Assembly (NCBI RefSeq): GCF_000717055.1
Contig: NZ_JNXI01000016.1
Location: 372,001 to 436,000 of the forward strand
Length of the DNA: 64,000 nt
From: Streptomyces iakyrus
Lineage (GTDB): Bacteria; Actinomycetota; Actinomycetes; Streptomycetales; Streptomycetaceae
Direction: 5' to 3'
Below, one piece after another: positions 1 through 7,879 of this stretch. The translations under genes and the position numbers were made by a program. The notes under the pieces were generated by a model, which was not told the DNA's origin, ran no database searches, and was given only the letters and a program-made list of their open reading frames with translations. Within the stretch, counting starts at the first letter, position 1, and the number at the start of each line of letters is the position of its first letter.

Positions 1-1175
1 GAGCCGGCGTTGGTCCACAGGTTCTTGGGGCGGCGGGACTCGTTGCGCTCGATGACCGCATTGGCGGCGCTGAGGATCGTCTGCGTGGAGCGGTAGTTCT
101 GCTCCAGCAGGATCGTCGTGGCGTCCGGGTAGTCCTCCTCGAACTGGAGGATGTTGCGGATCGTCGCGCCGCGGAAGGCGTAGATCGACTGGTCGGCGTC
201 GCCCACCACGCACAGCTCGGCGGGCGGGATCTCGGCCTCTGGCGGCACGTCGACGGGGTGCTCCGAGGTGCCGACCAGCTCGCGGACCAGGGCGTACTGC
301 GCGTGGTTGGTGTCCTGGTACTCGTCCACCAGGACGTGCCGGAAGCGGCGGCGGTAGTGCTCGGCGACGTCCGGGAAGGCGCGCAGGAGATTGACCGTCG
401 TCATGATCAGGTCGTCGAAGTCGAGGGCGTTCGCCTCGCGCAGCCGCGACTGGTACATGGCGTAGGCCTGGGCGAGGGTCTTCTCGAAGCCGTCGGTGGC
501 CTGGGCGGCGAAGTCCTCCTCGTCGATCAGCTCGTTCTTCAGGTTGCTGATCTTGGCGCTGAAGGACTTGGGCGGGAACCGCTTGGGGTCGAGGTCCAGG
601 TCGCGGCAGACCAGGGCCATCAGGCGCTTGGAGTCGGCGGCGTCGTAGATCGAGAAGCTCGATGTGAAGCCGAGCTTCTTGCTCTCGCGACGGAGGATGC
701 GCACGCACGCGCTGTGAAACGTCATGACCCACATGGCGTTGGCGCGCGGGCCGACGAGCTGCTCGACGCGTTCCTTCATCTCGCCCGCGGCCTTGTTGGT
801 GAAGGTGATCGCGAGGATCTGGCCCGGGTGCACACCGCGCTCGGCGAGCAGGTGGGCGATGCGGTGCGTGAGCACGCGGGTCTTGCCGGAGCCGGCGCCG
901 GCCACGATGAGCAGCGGGGAGCCGGAGTGGACGACGGCGGCGCGCTGGTTGTCGTTCAGCCCCTCCAGGAGCGCGGCGGTGTCCACGACCGGGCGGGGTG
1001 CGCCGTCCCGGTAGTAGGCGTCCCGGTCCGGGGGCGCGTCGAACTTCCCGCCGAACAGATCGTCCGGGATCGGCTCCGGAACGTGATCGTCCTCGGGCGG
1101 CGGCGGAGGCTGGTCCGCGGGGTCCCGCTGGGCCTGGAGGTTCGCCAGGAAGCTGTCGTCAAAGAGGCTGCTCAT
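1..1175 (-). CDS. pcrA: ATP-dependent DNA helicase PcrA (UvrD/Rep family), N-terminal part
   Basis: This is the first ~391 codons of a superfamily 1A 3'-5' DNA helicase; the gene continues past the left edge. From the ATG at 1175 the protein has an acidic, proline-rich leader of about 65 residues, then LNDNQRAAV (Q-motif region), Walker A AGAGSGKT, ITFTNKAAGEM (motif Ia), a Walker B-like VDEYQDTN, GDADQSIYAFRGA (motif III) and LEQNYRST (motif IV). PcrA unwinds DNA in nucleotide excision repair and removes RecA from DNA. The acidic leader is usual for actinobacterial PcrA. The gene faces away from the riboswitch-controlled hydrolase at 1672. The identification is secure; the C-terminal half cannot be judged. 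Confidence 0.95.
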   Translation of the reverse strand, partial: MSSLFDDSFLANLQAQRDPADQPPPPPEDDHVPEPIPDDLFGGKFDAPPDRDAYYRDGAPRPVVDTAALLEGLNDNQRAAVVHSGSPLLIVAGAGSGKTRVLTHRIAHLLAERGVHPGQILAITFTNKAAGEMKERVEQLVGPRANAMWVMTFHSACVRILRRESKKLGFTSSFSIYDAADSKRLMALVCRDLDLDPKRFPPKSFSAKISNLKNELIDEEDFAAQATDGFEKTLAQAYAMYQSRLREANALDFDDLIMTTVNLLRAFPDVAEHYRRRFRHVLVDEYQDTNHAQYALVRELVGTSEHPVDVPPEAEIPPAELCVVGDADQSIYAFRGATIRNILQFEEDYPDATTILLEQNYRSTQTILSAANAVIERNESRRPKNLWTNAG

Positions 1176-1499
1176 CGCTCTCCGAGTCTAGGGCGCCCCA
1201 CTGACAGCCCGCCGCCGCCCTGAGAACATCGCCGGGCGCCCGGGCCCCTCGCCGGCCGGCCGGCGGCGCATTGTCGCCCTCCATGACCGCATGATCACGG
1301 CCTGCTACGCCCCCCGCAATCATGGACGAAGTACGACCAAACTCTGCCGATCGTTCACTCTCGGCGACGTTCATGACCGAGGTCACGAAAATGTATCGGG
1401 CATATCACCCATCAACCTTCACAGGGGCCACACGAGTTGGCTACCGTGCGACCAGGCCGCATGACCCCCACCGGCGAACGTCGCCGGGCCGCGCGGCCT

Positions 1500-1650
1500 C
1501 CGCCGAGTCCGGCACGCCGCAGCGGCAGCCGGAGCCGGGGACCCAACCGTGAACCTGGGGTGAATCGGCCCGACTCCCTGTGCGGAGCAGGCCGTAGGGC
1601 AAACCTTCCGAACCACCCGCCCGAACCCGACAGCTAACTCGGTAGGCGGA
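1500..1650 (+). ncRNA. c-di-AMP riboswitch (ydaO/yuaA class)
   Basis: The leader of the first NlpC/P60 gene carries the hallmark conserved blocks of the ydaO/yuaA aptamer: GGGGACCCAACC at about 1537, GGGGTGAATC at about 1557, AGGGCAAACCTTCC at about 1597, and CCGACAGCTAACTCGG near 1627-1642 followed by TAGGCGG. The ends can pair as P1 (CCGCC 1500-1504 with GGCGG 1645-1649). The SD GGAAGGAG lies directly after it at about 1655-1661, then the TTG start at 1672. Known ydaO switches bind c-di-AMP and turn off wall-hydrolase genes, including rpf and NlpC/P60 genes in Streptomyces. The exact boundaries are inferred from pairing. Confidence 0.9.
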
Positions 1651-1671
1651 ACGTGGAAGGAGTCGCCTCCC

Positions 1672-2850
1672 TTGGCGTCGCACCGCAAGTCGCGTCCTAC
1701 GGGTACGCGCGTGGCAGGCATACGGACCCCCGCCCTCGCAACGGCGGCCCTCACCTCCGTGGCCCTGCTGTCCCAGTCGGCCCATGCCGCCCCCGAGGCC
1801 GACGACAAACCCAGCCTGGAAGAAGTCGAGAAGAAGGTCGGCGACCTCTACCGCCAGGCGGGGTCGGCGACCGAGAAGTACAACGCGGCCAAGGAGAAGA
1901 CGGCGAAGCAGCGCAAACGCGCCGACGCCCTCATCGACGACGTCGCCAAGCGCACCCAGAAGCTCAACGAGGCGCGCGAGGAGCTGGGGTCCTTCGCCTC
2001 CGCCCAGTACCGCACCGGCGCCGCCGCCCCGGACACGGCGACGTTCCTGCTCGCGGACACCCCGCAGGACTACTTCGACCAGACCCAGCTGATGGACCGG
2101 ATGACGGGCCGTCAGAAGGTCGCGGTCGACGACTACATCGCGCAGCAGTCCGAGACGATGGAGAAGCGCCAGGAGGCCACCGAGAGCCTGGAGGCGCTCA
2201 CCGAGTCGCAGGGCGATCTGAAGACCGCCAAGGCGACCGTCCAGCGCAAGCTCGCCGACGCACGCGAGCTGATGTCGAGGCTGACCGCCGAGGAGAAGGC
2301 CCGGCTCGCGGCGATCGAGAAGCAGAAGCAGGAGGAGGCCGCCCGCAAGGCCGACGAGCTGGCCCGGCAGCAGGCCGCGCAGCGGCAGGCGCAGGAGGAG
2401 GCCGCTCAGCAGCAGGACAGCGGGTCCTCGTCCTCGGGTACGGCGGGTTCCGGCTCGTCCACCTCGACGGCCCCGGCCGACTCCTCGTACGCGACCAAGG
2501 CCGACAAGGCGCTCGCCTTCGCCCGCGCCCAGATCGGCAAGCCGTACGTGTGGGGCGCCGTCGGCCCCGGCTCCTACGACTGCTCCGGCCTCACCCAGGC
2601 CGCCTGGAAGGCAGCGGGCGTCGACCTGCCGCGCACGACCTACGACCAGGTGAACGCCGGCACCACGGTCCCGCTCTCCCAGGCCCAGCCCGGTGACCTG
2701 GTCTTCTTCTACGACGACGTCACACACGTCGGGATCTACATCGGCAACGGCATGATGATCCACGCGCCGAAGCCCGGCACGTACGTGCGTGAGGAGTCGA
2801 TCTACTACGACGGCGAGTCGGCCATCCACAGCGTGGTGCGGCCGGCCTGA
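1672..2850 (+). CDS. Secreted NlpC/P60 (C40) peptidoglycan endopeptidase, riboswitch-controlled
   Basis: A 392-residue exported wall hydrolase. It has a Sec signal ending near SAHA (residue ~37), then a long charged coiled-coil (about 40-245), a Ser/Gly/Thr linker, and a C-terminal NlpC/P60 domain (about 280-392) with YDCSGL (Cys304), THVGIY (His352) and MIHAP. The family cleaves D-Glu-diaminopimelate bonds in stem peptides; the coiled coil resembles RipA-type regulatory regions. The TTG start is chosen because it follows the strong SD GGAAGGAG and matches the start context of the paralogue at 4623. Its leader contains the c-di-AMP riboswitch, so expression probably falls when c-di-AMP is high. 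Confidence 0.93.
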   Translation: MASHRKSRPTGTRVAGIRTPALATAALTSVALLSQSAHAAPEADDKPSLEEVEKKVGDLYRQAGSATEKYNAAKEKTAKQRKRADALIDDVAKRTQKLNEAREELGSFASAQYRTGAAAPDTATFLLADTPQDYFDQTQLMDRMTGRQKVAVDDYIAQQSETMEKRQEATESLEALTESQGDLKTAKATVQRKLADARELMSRLTAEEKARLAAIEKQKQEEAARKADELARQQAAQRQAQEEAAQQQDSGSSSSGTAGSGSSTSTAPADSSYATKADKALAFARAQIGKPYVWGAVGPGSYDCSGLTQAAWKAAGVDLPRTTYDQVNAGTTVPLSQAQPGDLVFFYDDVTHVGIYIGNGMMIHAPKPGTYVREESIYYDGESAIHSVVRPA

Positions 2851-2870
2851 GAGGTCTCGTCATGCTTTTT

Positions 2871-2894
2871 GAGGGGCACGCGCGCGTGCCCCTC
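2871..2894. terminator. Palindromic terminator after the NlpC/P60 gene
   Basis: A perfect inverted repeat lies 20 bases after the stop: GAGGGGCACG, loop CGCG, CGTGCCCCTC. It is followed by a weak T/C stretch and preceded by CTTTTT, so it may act on both strands. Confidence 0.75.
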
Positions 2895-2929
2895 TCGTAA
2901 CGGGCGCGGCGCTCTCTAGCATCGGCGCT

Positions 2930-3871
2930 ATGTCCGGTCCCTCCCCGTTTGCCACCTGGTGGTCGACGTACGCGCTGGCGACCGGCATCGTGTCGGTCGG
3001 TCTCGACTCGGCGGGGTACGAGGTCCTCTCCCGCATCGCCCTCGCCCTGGCCTGCGCGGCCTGGCTGGTGGCGGCCGCGGGCCTCGCCCAGCGGGCACGC
3101 GGCGAGTGGCGGGCGGAGACGCCGGCCGCGCTCACGGCCGTGGCGGCGACCGCCGTCCTCGGCACCGGGTTCTCCGCGGCCGGCCAGCAGCCCCTCGCCG
3201 AGGCGCTGCTGGCGCTCGCGATGCTGCTCTGGGCGGTGCTGCTCACCGCGGAGGCCGGGGGGCGGCGCGGCACGGTGTTCCTGCGCTGCGTGGCCACCCA
3301 GGGGCTCGCGGTGCTCGGCGCCACGCTCGCCGCGGCCGATACGTCGGCCTGGCTCGCCCACGCGGCCCTGGTGCTGTTCTGGCTGGGCCTCGCGCTCTAC
3401 GGCTTCGCCCTCTTCCGCTTCCAGCCCCGGCAGGTGGAGGAGGGGCGCGGGGACCACTGGCTCGCGGCCGGCGCCCTCGCCGTCTCCGCACTGGCCGGGG
3501 CGAGACTCCTCAGCGCCGACAGCGCGCGCCTGTACCTGTGGAACGAGGAGAACGCCGACGTCCTGCGCACGACGGCCGTCACGCTGCTCGTGCTCGCGCT
3601 GATCGCCTGCGTCGCCCTGCTCCTCGCCGAGCTCTTCTGGCCCCGCCACCACTACGACGTGCGGCGCTGGGCGACCGTGTTCGCCGCCGTGGTGACGGCC
3701 GCGGCCACCCTGGCCGTCGCCGCCGCCCTGGACGTCCCCTGGCTCGACGCCGCCGGAGAGGTGCTGCTGTGGATCGCGGTCGCCGCGTGGCTCGGGTGCA
3801 CCGCCTGGGCGGTCACCTCGGCCCGGGCCGGCGCCCGGCGCTCCCGGGTCAGGTCCAGAGGACGGCGATGA
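2930..3871 (+). CDS. Polytopic membrane protein, TDT/TehA-like (tentative)
   Basis: A 313-residue, very hydrophobic protein with about nine or ten predicted membrane segments and a basic C-terminal tail. Its start, with the motif ATGIVSVGL in the first segment, resembles the tellurite-resistance/dicarboxylate transporter (TDT, SLAC1-like) family, where an N-terminal GTGIVS-type motif is typical and the fold has ten helices. On that basis it may be an anion or C4-dicarboxylate channel, but I see no substrate-specific residue. The gene stands alone after the terminator of the hydrolase. Its 3' end overlaps the convergent membrane-protein gene by 23 bases. Confidence 0.7.
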   Translation: MSGPSPFATWWSTYALATGIVSVGLDSAGYEVLSRIALALACAAWLVAAAGLAQRARGEWRAETPAALTAVAATAVLGTGFSAAGQQPLAEALLALAMLLWAVLLTAEAGGRRGTVFLRCVATQGLAVLGATLAAADTSAWLAHAALVLFWLGLALYGFALFRFQPRQVEEGRGDHWLAAGALAVSALAGARLLSADSARLYLWNEENADVLRTTAVTLLVLALIACVALLLAELFWPRHHYDVRRWATVFAAVVTAAATLAVAAALDVPWLDAAGEVLLWIAVAAWLGCTAWAVTSARAGARRSRVRSRGRR

Positions 3872-4202
3872 AGATGTTCGCCGTCGTCAGCAGACCGACC
3901 AGGCCGAAGAGGCCCTTGTCCACCTTCTCGTCGTCCCGCTTCACATAGACCAGGCCGAGGATCACGATCAGCAGAGCCAGCTTCACGCCGATCTTGATGT
4001 TGTTCACGGACTGGTCGTCGGCCTGGTTGAGGCCGACCAGGATCACACCGGTGACCAGCATCGTGAGCGCGCCGTGCAGCATCGCGGGGGTGTAGCGGGC
4101 GGTACCCTCGCCCATCGCCTTCATCTGGGTGAGGAAACCGCCCAGGAGCGAGGCGATGCCGATGATGTGGAGGCCGACGAAGAGGTGGATGAGTACGTCC
4201 AT
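3849..4202 (-). CDS. Small four-helix membrane protein of unknown function
   Basis: A 117-residue protein that is almost all membrane: helices at about 3-22 (HLFVGLHIIGIASLLGGF), 42-62, 72-88 and 96-115, with one charged loop YVKRDDEKVDKG. The early H-x(4)-H pattern in helix 1 and the overall size resemble small haem or DUF-type integral membrane proteins of Actinobacteria. I cannot assign a role. ATG at 4202 is the only good start. It converges on, and overlaps, the end of the larger membrane protein at 2930-3871, which suggests mutual 3'-end interference rather than an operon. Confidence 0.75.
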   Translation of the reverse strand: MDVLIHLFVGLHIIGIASLLGGFLTQMKAMGEGTARYTPAMLHGALTMLVTGVILVGLNQADDQSVNNIKIGVKLALLIVILGLVYVKRDDEKVDKGLFGLVGLLTTANIFIAVLWT

Positions 4203-4622
4203 GAGGCCGGAGCCTAATCAGGGCCCCGAGACCGCCCGACACCGACCCAGGGTGCATATATGCGCCCCATAGCACCCGATCACGGTCACTCGCTCATGAT
4301 TCGACGCTTCGGTCATCACGCTGAGTGAAGTAGGCGGCGTCGAGGTGGGACCACGGTCGCATACGGTCACCGCCGGTCCTCTCAAGACACTTCCGCACAC
4401 CTGCCACCGGCCCGTCACGGCGGCGTTTAGCGTCCTCCACCAGGTGCCCGGCTCCCCACCGCCGCCCGGGCCAGGGGCGGCAGTCGGACACCACCGCCGA
4501 AAAGGTCCGGCGGCGATCCGCTCCCCCTGTGCGGGCCGTCGCCGGACGCGCAGGCCGCCCGTCCGCTCCCCCCGGCGGCCGCACGCACCCGTCGGCGGTC
4601 GAGGAAAGGACGTGGCCTCCAG
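4203..4622. other. Divergent upstream region, no riboswitch seen
   Basis: This 420-base gap separates the small membrane protein (-) from the second NlpC/P60 gene (+). It must contain promoters for both. I find none of the conserved ydaO aptamer blocks here, unlike the leader of the paralogue at 1672. An SD-like AGGAAAGGA lies at about 4602-4610. No convincing gene is present. Confidence 0.5.
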
Positions 4623-5681
4623 GTGGCAGCGCACCGCAAGCCCCGACAGCGCTCGATGGGTGGCGGCAAAGCCCGTACGGCCGCCACGATCGCCCTGGCG
4701 GGCGCGGCGACGGCGACGGGTCTCGACGGAACCGGACACGCCGAACCACAGCTCACCCCCGGCCAGGTCAAGACCAAGGTGGACAAGCTGTACCAGGAGG
4801 CGGAGGTCGCCACCGAGAAGTACAACGGCGCGAAGGAGAAGGCCGAAGCGGCCGGGCAGCGGCTGAGGAGCCTCCAGGACCAGGCGGCGCGCAAGGAGGA
4901 GCGGCTCAACTCCGCCCGTGACGCCCTGGGTTCGGTGGCCGCCGCGCAGTACCGCGCCGGCGGTCTCGATCCCGTGGTGCAGCTCGCCCTCTCCGACGAT
5001 CCCGACCGGTACCTGGAGAACGCCGAGTTCGTCGAGCGGGCCGGCAGCCGGCAGAACGCCGTCGTCGCGGGGGTGCGCAAGCAGCTCCGGGAGATCGAGC
5101 AGCTGCGCGGGGCCGCCCACATCGAGCTGACGTCGTTGAAGTCACGCCGGGCGGAGCTGAAGCAGCACAAGGAGACGATCACCGGCAAGCTCGGCACGGC
5201 ACGGCGGCTGCTCTCGCGGCTCGGCCCGCAGGAACGTTCCCTGCCGGGCGGATCGCAGGAACGCGCCTCCCGCTCAGCGGGCCCTCGGGACACCCTCGCG
5301 ACCCCGGGTTCCGCCTCGTCCCAGGCGCCCAACTCCCGGACGGCCGCCGCCGTCTCCTACGCCTACCAGAAGCTCGGCAGCCCCTACGTCTGGGGCGCCA
5401 CCGGCCCGAACGCCTTCGACTGCTCGGGCCTCGTCCAGGCCGCGTACCGCGCCGCGGGCGTCTCCCTGCCCCGCACGACGTACTCCCAGATCGCCGCGGG
5501 CCGCCGCGTCTCCCGCTCCGAACTCCTCCCCGGCGACCTCGTGTTCTTCTACGCCGGCATCAGCCATGTCGGCATCTACGTGGGCAACGGCCGCATGATC
5601 CACGCCCCGAACCCCTCGGCGCCGGTACGCGTCACCCCGCTCGACGAGATGCCCTACGCGGGGGCGACGCGGGTGGTGTGA
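4623..5681 (+). CDS. Secreted NlpC/P60 (C40) peptidoglycan endopeptidase, second paralogue
   Basis: A 352-residue paralogue of the protein at 1672, with the same opening (M-A-x-HRK) and layout: a signal or anchor segment (about 18-42), a coiled coil (about 45-200), a short linker and a C-terminal NlpC/P60 domain (about 240-352) with SPYVWGATGPNAFDCSGL, SHVGIYVGNG and MIHAPNP. The catalytic Cys and both His are kept. It should cut peptide stems in peptidoglycan outside the membrane. GTG at 4623 follows AGGAAAGGA and aligns with the paralogue's start. It is probably an old local duplicate, but its leader lacks the riboswitch, so the two should respond differently to c-di-AMP. Confidence 0.92.
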   Translation: MAAHRKPRQRSMGGGKARTAATIALAGAATATGLDGTGHAEPQLTPGQVKTKVDKLYQEAEVATEKYNGAKEKAEAAGQRLRSLQDQAARKEERLNSARDALGSVAAAQYRAGGLDPVVQLALSDDPDRYLENAEFVERAGSRQNAVVAGVRKQLREIEQLRGAAHIELTSLKSRRAELKQHKETITGKLGTARRLLSRLGPQERSLPGGSQERASRSAGPRDTLATPGSASSQAPNSRTAAAVSYAYQKLGSPYVWGATGPNAFDCSGLVQAAYRAAGVSLPRTTYSQIAAGRRVSRSELLPGDLVFFYAGISHVGIYVGNGRMIHAPNPSAPVRVTPLDEMPYAGATRVV

Positions 5682-5690
5682 GCGCCGCCG

Positions 5691-6413
5691 TCAGACGAGC
5701 CGGCGAGCCGTCGCCCAGCGCGTCAGCTCGTGCCGGTTGGAGAGCTGGAGCTTGCGCAGGACCGCCGAGACATGCGATTCGACGGTCTTCACGGAGATGT
5801 ACAGCTGCTTGGCGATCTCCTTGTACGCGTAGCCCCGGGCGATGAGCCGCAGCACCTCGCGCTCGCGCTGGGTCAGGCGGTCCAGGTCCTCGTCGACCGG
5901 CGGTGCGTCCGTGGAGGCGAAGGCGTCCAGGACGAACCCGGCCAGCCGGGGCGAGAAGACGGCGTCGCCCTCCTGGACACGGAAGATGGAGTTCACGAGG
6001 TCCGTGCCGGTGATCGTCTTGGTGACGTACCCGCGGGCGCCGCCGCGGATCACGCCGATCACGTCCTCCGCGGCGTCCGACACGGACAGCGCCAGGAAGC
6101 GCACCGGCTGTTCGGCGTCGCCCATCAACGGGGCACAGCGGCGCAGCACTTCGACGCCGCCGCCGCCCGGCAGGTGCACGTCGAGGAGGACCACCTCGGG
6201 CCGGGTCGCGGTGATCACCGTGACCGCCTGGTCGACATCCGCGGCCTCGCCGACGACCTCGACACCGGTCTGCTCGGTCTGCCCGATCTCGGCCTGGACC
6301 CCCGTACGGAACATGCGGTGGTCGTCCACGAGGACCACGCGCACGTGACGCCCCGGTCCGCCGGCCGCCTCCGCCGGTCCCGCCGTACCGTTCGCCTCGG
6401 TCGGGTCGCTCAT
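5691..6413 (-). CDS. LuxR-family response regulator (NarL/FixJ type) of the PspC kinase pair
   Basis: A 240-residue two-component regulator. The receiver domain (about 24-145) shows VDDH for the acidic pocket and VVLLDVHLPG for the phospho-acceptor Asp. The LuxR/NarL DNA-binding domain (about 175-235) has LTQREREVLRLIARGYAYKEIA followed by VKTVESHVSAVLRKL. The ATG overlaps the stop of the histidine kinase gene by four bases (ATGA, 6410-6413), so the two are translationally coupled and very probably cognate. The target genes are unknown; the divergent PspC operon at 7880 is the obvious candidate. A Gly/Ala-rich N-terminal leader of about 20 residues precedes the receiver. Confidence 0.93.
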   Translation of the reverse strand: MSDPTEANGTAGPAEAAGGPGRHVRVVLVDDHRMFRTGVQAEIGQTEQTGVEVVGEAADVDQAVTVITATRPEVVLLDVHLPGGGGVEVLRRCAPLMGDAEQPVRFLALSVSDAAEDVIGVIRGGARGYVTKTITGTDLVNSIFRVQEGDAVFSPRLAGFVLDAFASTDAPPVDEDLDRLTQREREVLRLIARGYAYKEIAKQLYISVKTVESHVSAVLRKLQLSNRHELTRWATARRLV

Positions 6414-7702
6414 GACGTCTTCTCCGCCCTCTCCATCTCCAGCTCGACCTCCGTGCCGCCGTCCGGCACCGCGCGCAGCCGCGCCGTACCGCCGTTGCGC
6501 TCCATGCGGCCGATGATCGATTCTCTGACACCCATCCGGTCGGCGGGTATCGAGTCGAGGTCGAAGCCGGGGCCGCGGTCCCGGACGGACACGAAGACCG
6601 TCTTCCCCTCGACCTCGGCGAAGACCTGTACGGCGCCGCCCTCGCCACCGTACTTGGCGGCGTTCACCATTGCTTCCCGCGCGGCCTGCATCTGGGCGGC
6701 GATCCTCTCGTCGAGCGGGCAGTCGCCGACGACCACGACCTCGATGGGCACGCCGTGCTTGTCCTCCACCTCGGCCGCGTTGTGCCGCACGGCGTCGCCG
6801 AGGGTGGTTGGTCCGTCGGCCTCGTCCTTGCCGGTGCCCTCGGGTTTGTAGAGCCAGGTGCGCAGGTCGCGCTCCTGGGCACGGGCCAGGCGGCGGACCT
6901 CGTTCGCGTTCTCCGCGTTGCGCTGGATCAGTGTGAGCGTGTGCAGCACCGAGTCGTGCACATGGGCGGCGACCTCCGCGCGCTCCTGGGCCCGGATGCG
7001 CATCAGGCGCTCCTCGGAGAGGTCCTGCGTCATGCGGACCAGATACGGCCCGGCGAGGAGCGTTATGCCGACGAGGACCGCGAGGGCCGCCTGGAGGACG
7101 GAGCCGAGGTGGGCGGCGGAACCCTGGAGGACGAAGATGCCGGAGACGCCGGCCGTCACCAGCAGCACGCCGCCCACCGAGCGCAGCAGCGTGACGGTGC
7201 GCCGGCGGCGGCCGACCTCGACCCAGCGGGCCCGCCGGGCGTTGTCCGCCTGCCGCCAGACCAGGGCGACGCCCGCGCCGACGAGCACCGTCGGCCAGAG
7301 GTACGCCCTCGCTCCCCCGCTGAGGTTCACATTGCCCACGAAGACCATGGCCACCACGACCATGAGGAGCAGGGCCACGATCTGGCCCTTGTCGGGCCTG
7401 CGCGCGACGCGTCTGCGGCGGCCGTCGGGCGCGGTCTCCGCGGCCGGCGGCGACGGCGGCTTCTGCGCCTCGACCCCGCCGACGCCGAGCGGGACGAAGA
7501 ACCAGAACGCGGCGTACAGCAGCGCACCGAGGCCGTCGGCCATGAACAGGCCGACGAAGACGAGCCGTACCCAGATCACGGGCAGCCCGAGGTGCCCGGC
7601 GAGGCCCCGCGCCGCGCCCCCGAGCCAGCGTCCGTCACTGCTGCGGTAGAGCTTGCGCGGCGGCCGCGGTTCGGCGAGTGGCGCTGCTGCGGCTTCCGAC
7701 AT
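6410..7702 (-). CDS. Histidine kinase with N-terminal PspC domain (DesK/NarX type)
   Basis: A 430-residue membrane kinase. A PspC domain fills about residues 17-75 (KLYRSSDGRWLGGAARGLAG, then hydrophobic VRLVFVGLF and AFWFFVPLG). More membrane segments follow at about 107-125, 135-150, 173-195 and 203-220. Then come the HisKA_3 dimerisation segment with the phospho-acceptor His in HVHDSVLHTL (about 249) and a HATPase domain with N and G boxes (AREAMVNAAKYG, VRDRGPGFDLD). PspC domains sense or respond to membrane stress, so an envelope-stress signal is likely. ATG 7702 is the first Met before the PspC domain; an in-frame GTG lies at 7717, and neither has a strong SD. Confidence 0.92.
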   Translation of the reverse strand: MSEAAAAPLAEPRPPRKLYRSSDGRWLGGAARGLAGHLGLPVIWVRLVFVGLFMADGLGALLYAAFWFFVPLGVGGVEAQKPPSPPAAETAPDGRRRRVARRPDKGQIVALLLMVVVAMVFVGNVNLSGGARAYLWPTVLVGAGVALVWRQADNARRARWVEVGRRRRTVTLLRSVGGVLLVTAGVSGIFVLQGSAAHLGSVLQAALAVLVGITLLAGPYLVRMTQDLSEERLMRIRAQERAEVAAHVHDSVLHTLTLIQRNAENANEVRRLARAQERDLRTWLYKPEGTGKDEADGPTTLGDAVRHNAAEVEDKHGVPIEVVVVGDCPLDERIAAQMQAAREAMVNAAKYGGEGGAVQVFAEVEGKTVFVSVRDRGPGFDLDSIPADRMGVRESIIGRMERNGGTARLRAVPDGGTEVELEMERAEKTS

Positions 7703-7879
7703 GCCATTGATGGTCACACGTGCGGGAGGCCGGAGCATCAGGGTCGGCCCCTGAGGCTCCCCTGATCTCCGCGGGCCGCTCCTCGAACGCTTCCCGAGCC
7801 GCCTCTCAGGGCCGATATCAGGGTCCGGCCAGGGTCGTTCCGACTCCCGCCGGGGCGTCGCGCCCGTCACCATGGACCC

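Noticed and set aside
258..1223. Long plus-strand ORF opposite pcrA
   Set aside because: It is a GC-frame shadow; the minus strand gives clear helicase motifs.
1441..2829. 462-codon minus-strand ORF across the riboswitch and NlpC gene
   Set aside because: Leu/Gly/Arg-rich composition with no motif; the plus strand has the NlpC domain and riboswitch.
4345..4622. Second c-di-AMP riboswitch before the hydrolase at 4623
   Set aside because: None of the conserved blocks (GGGGTGAATC, AGCTAACTCGG) is present.
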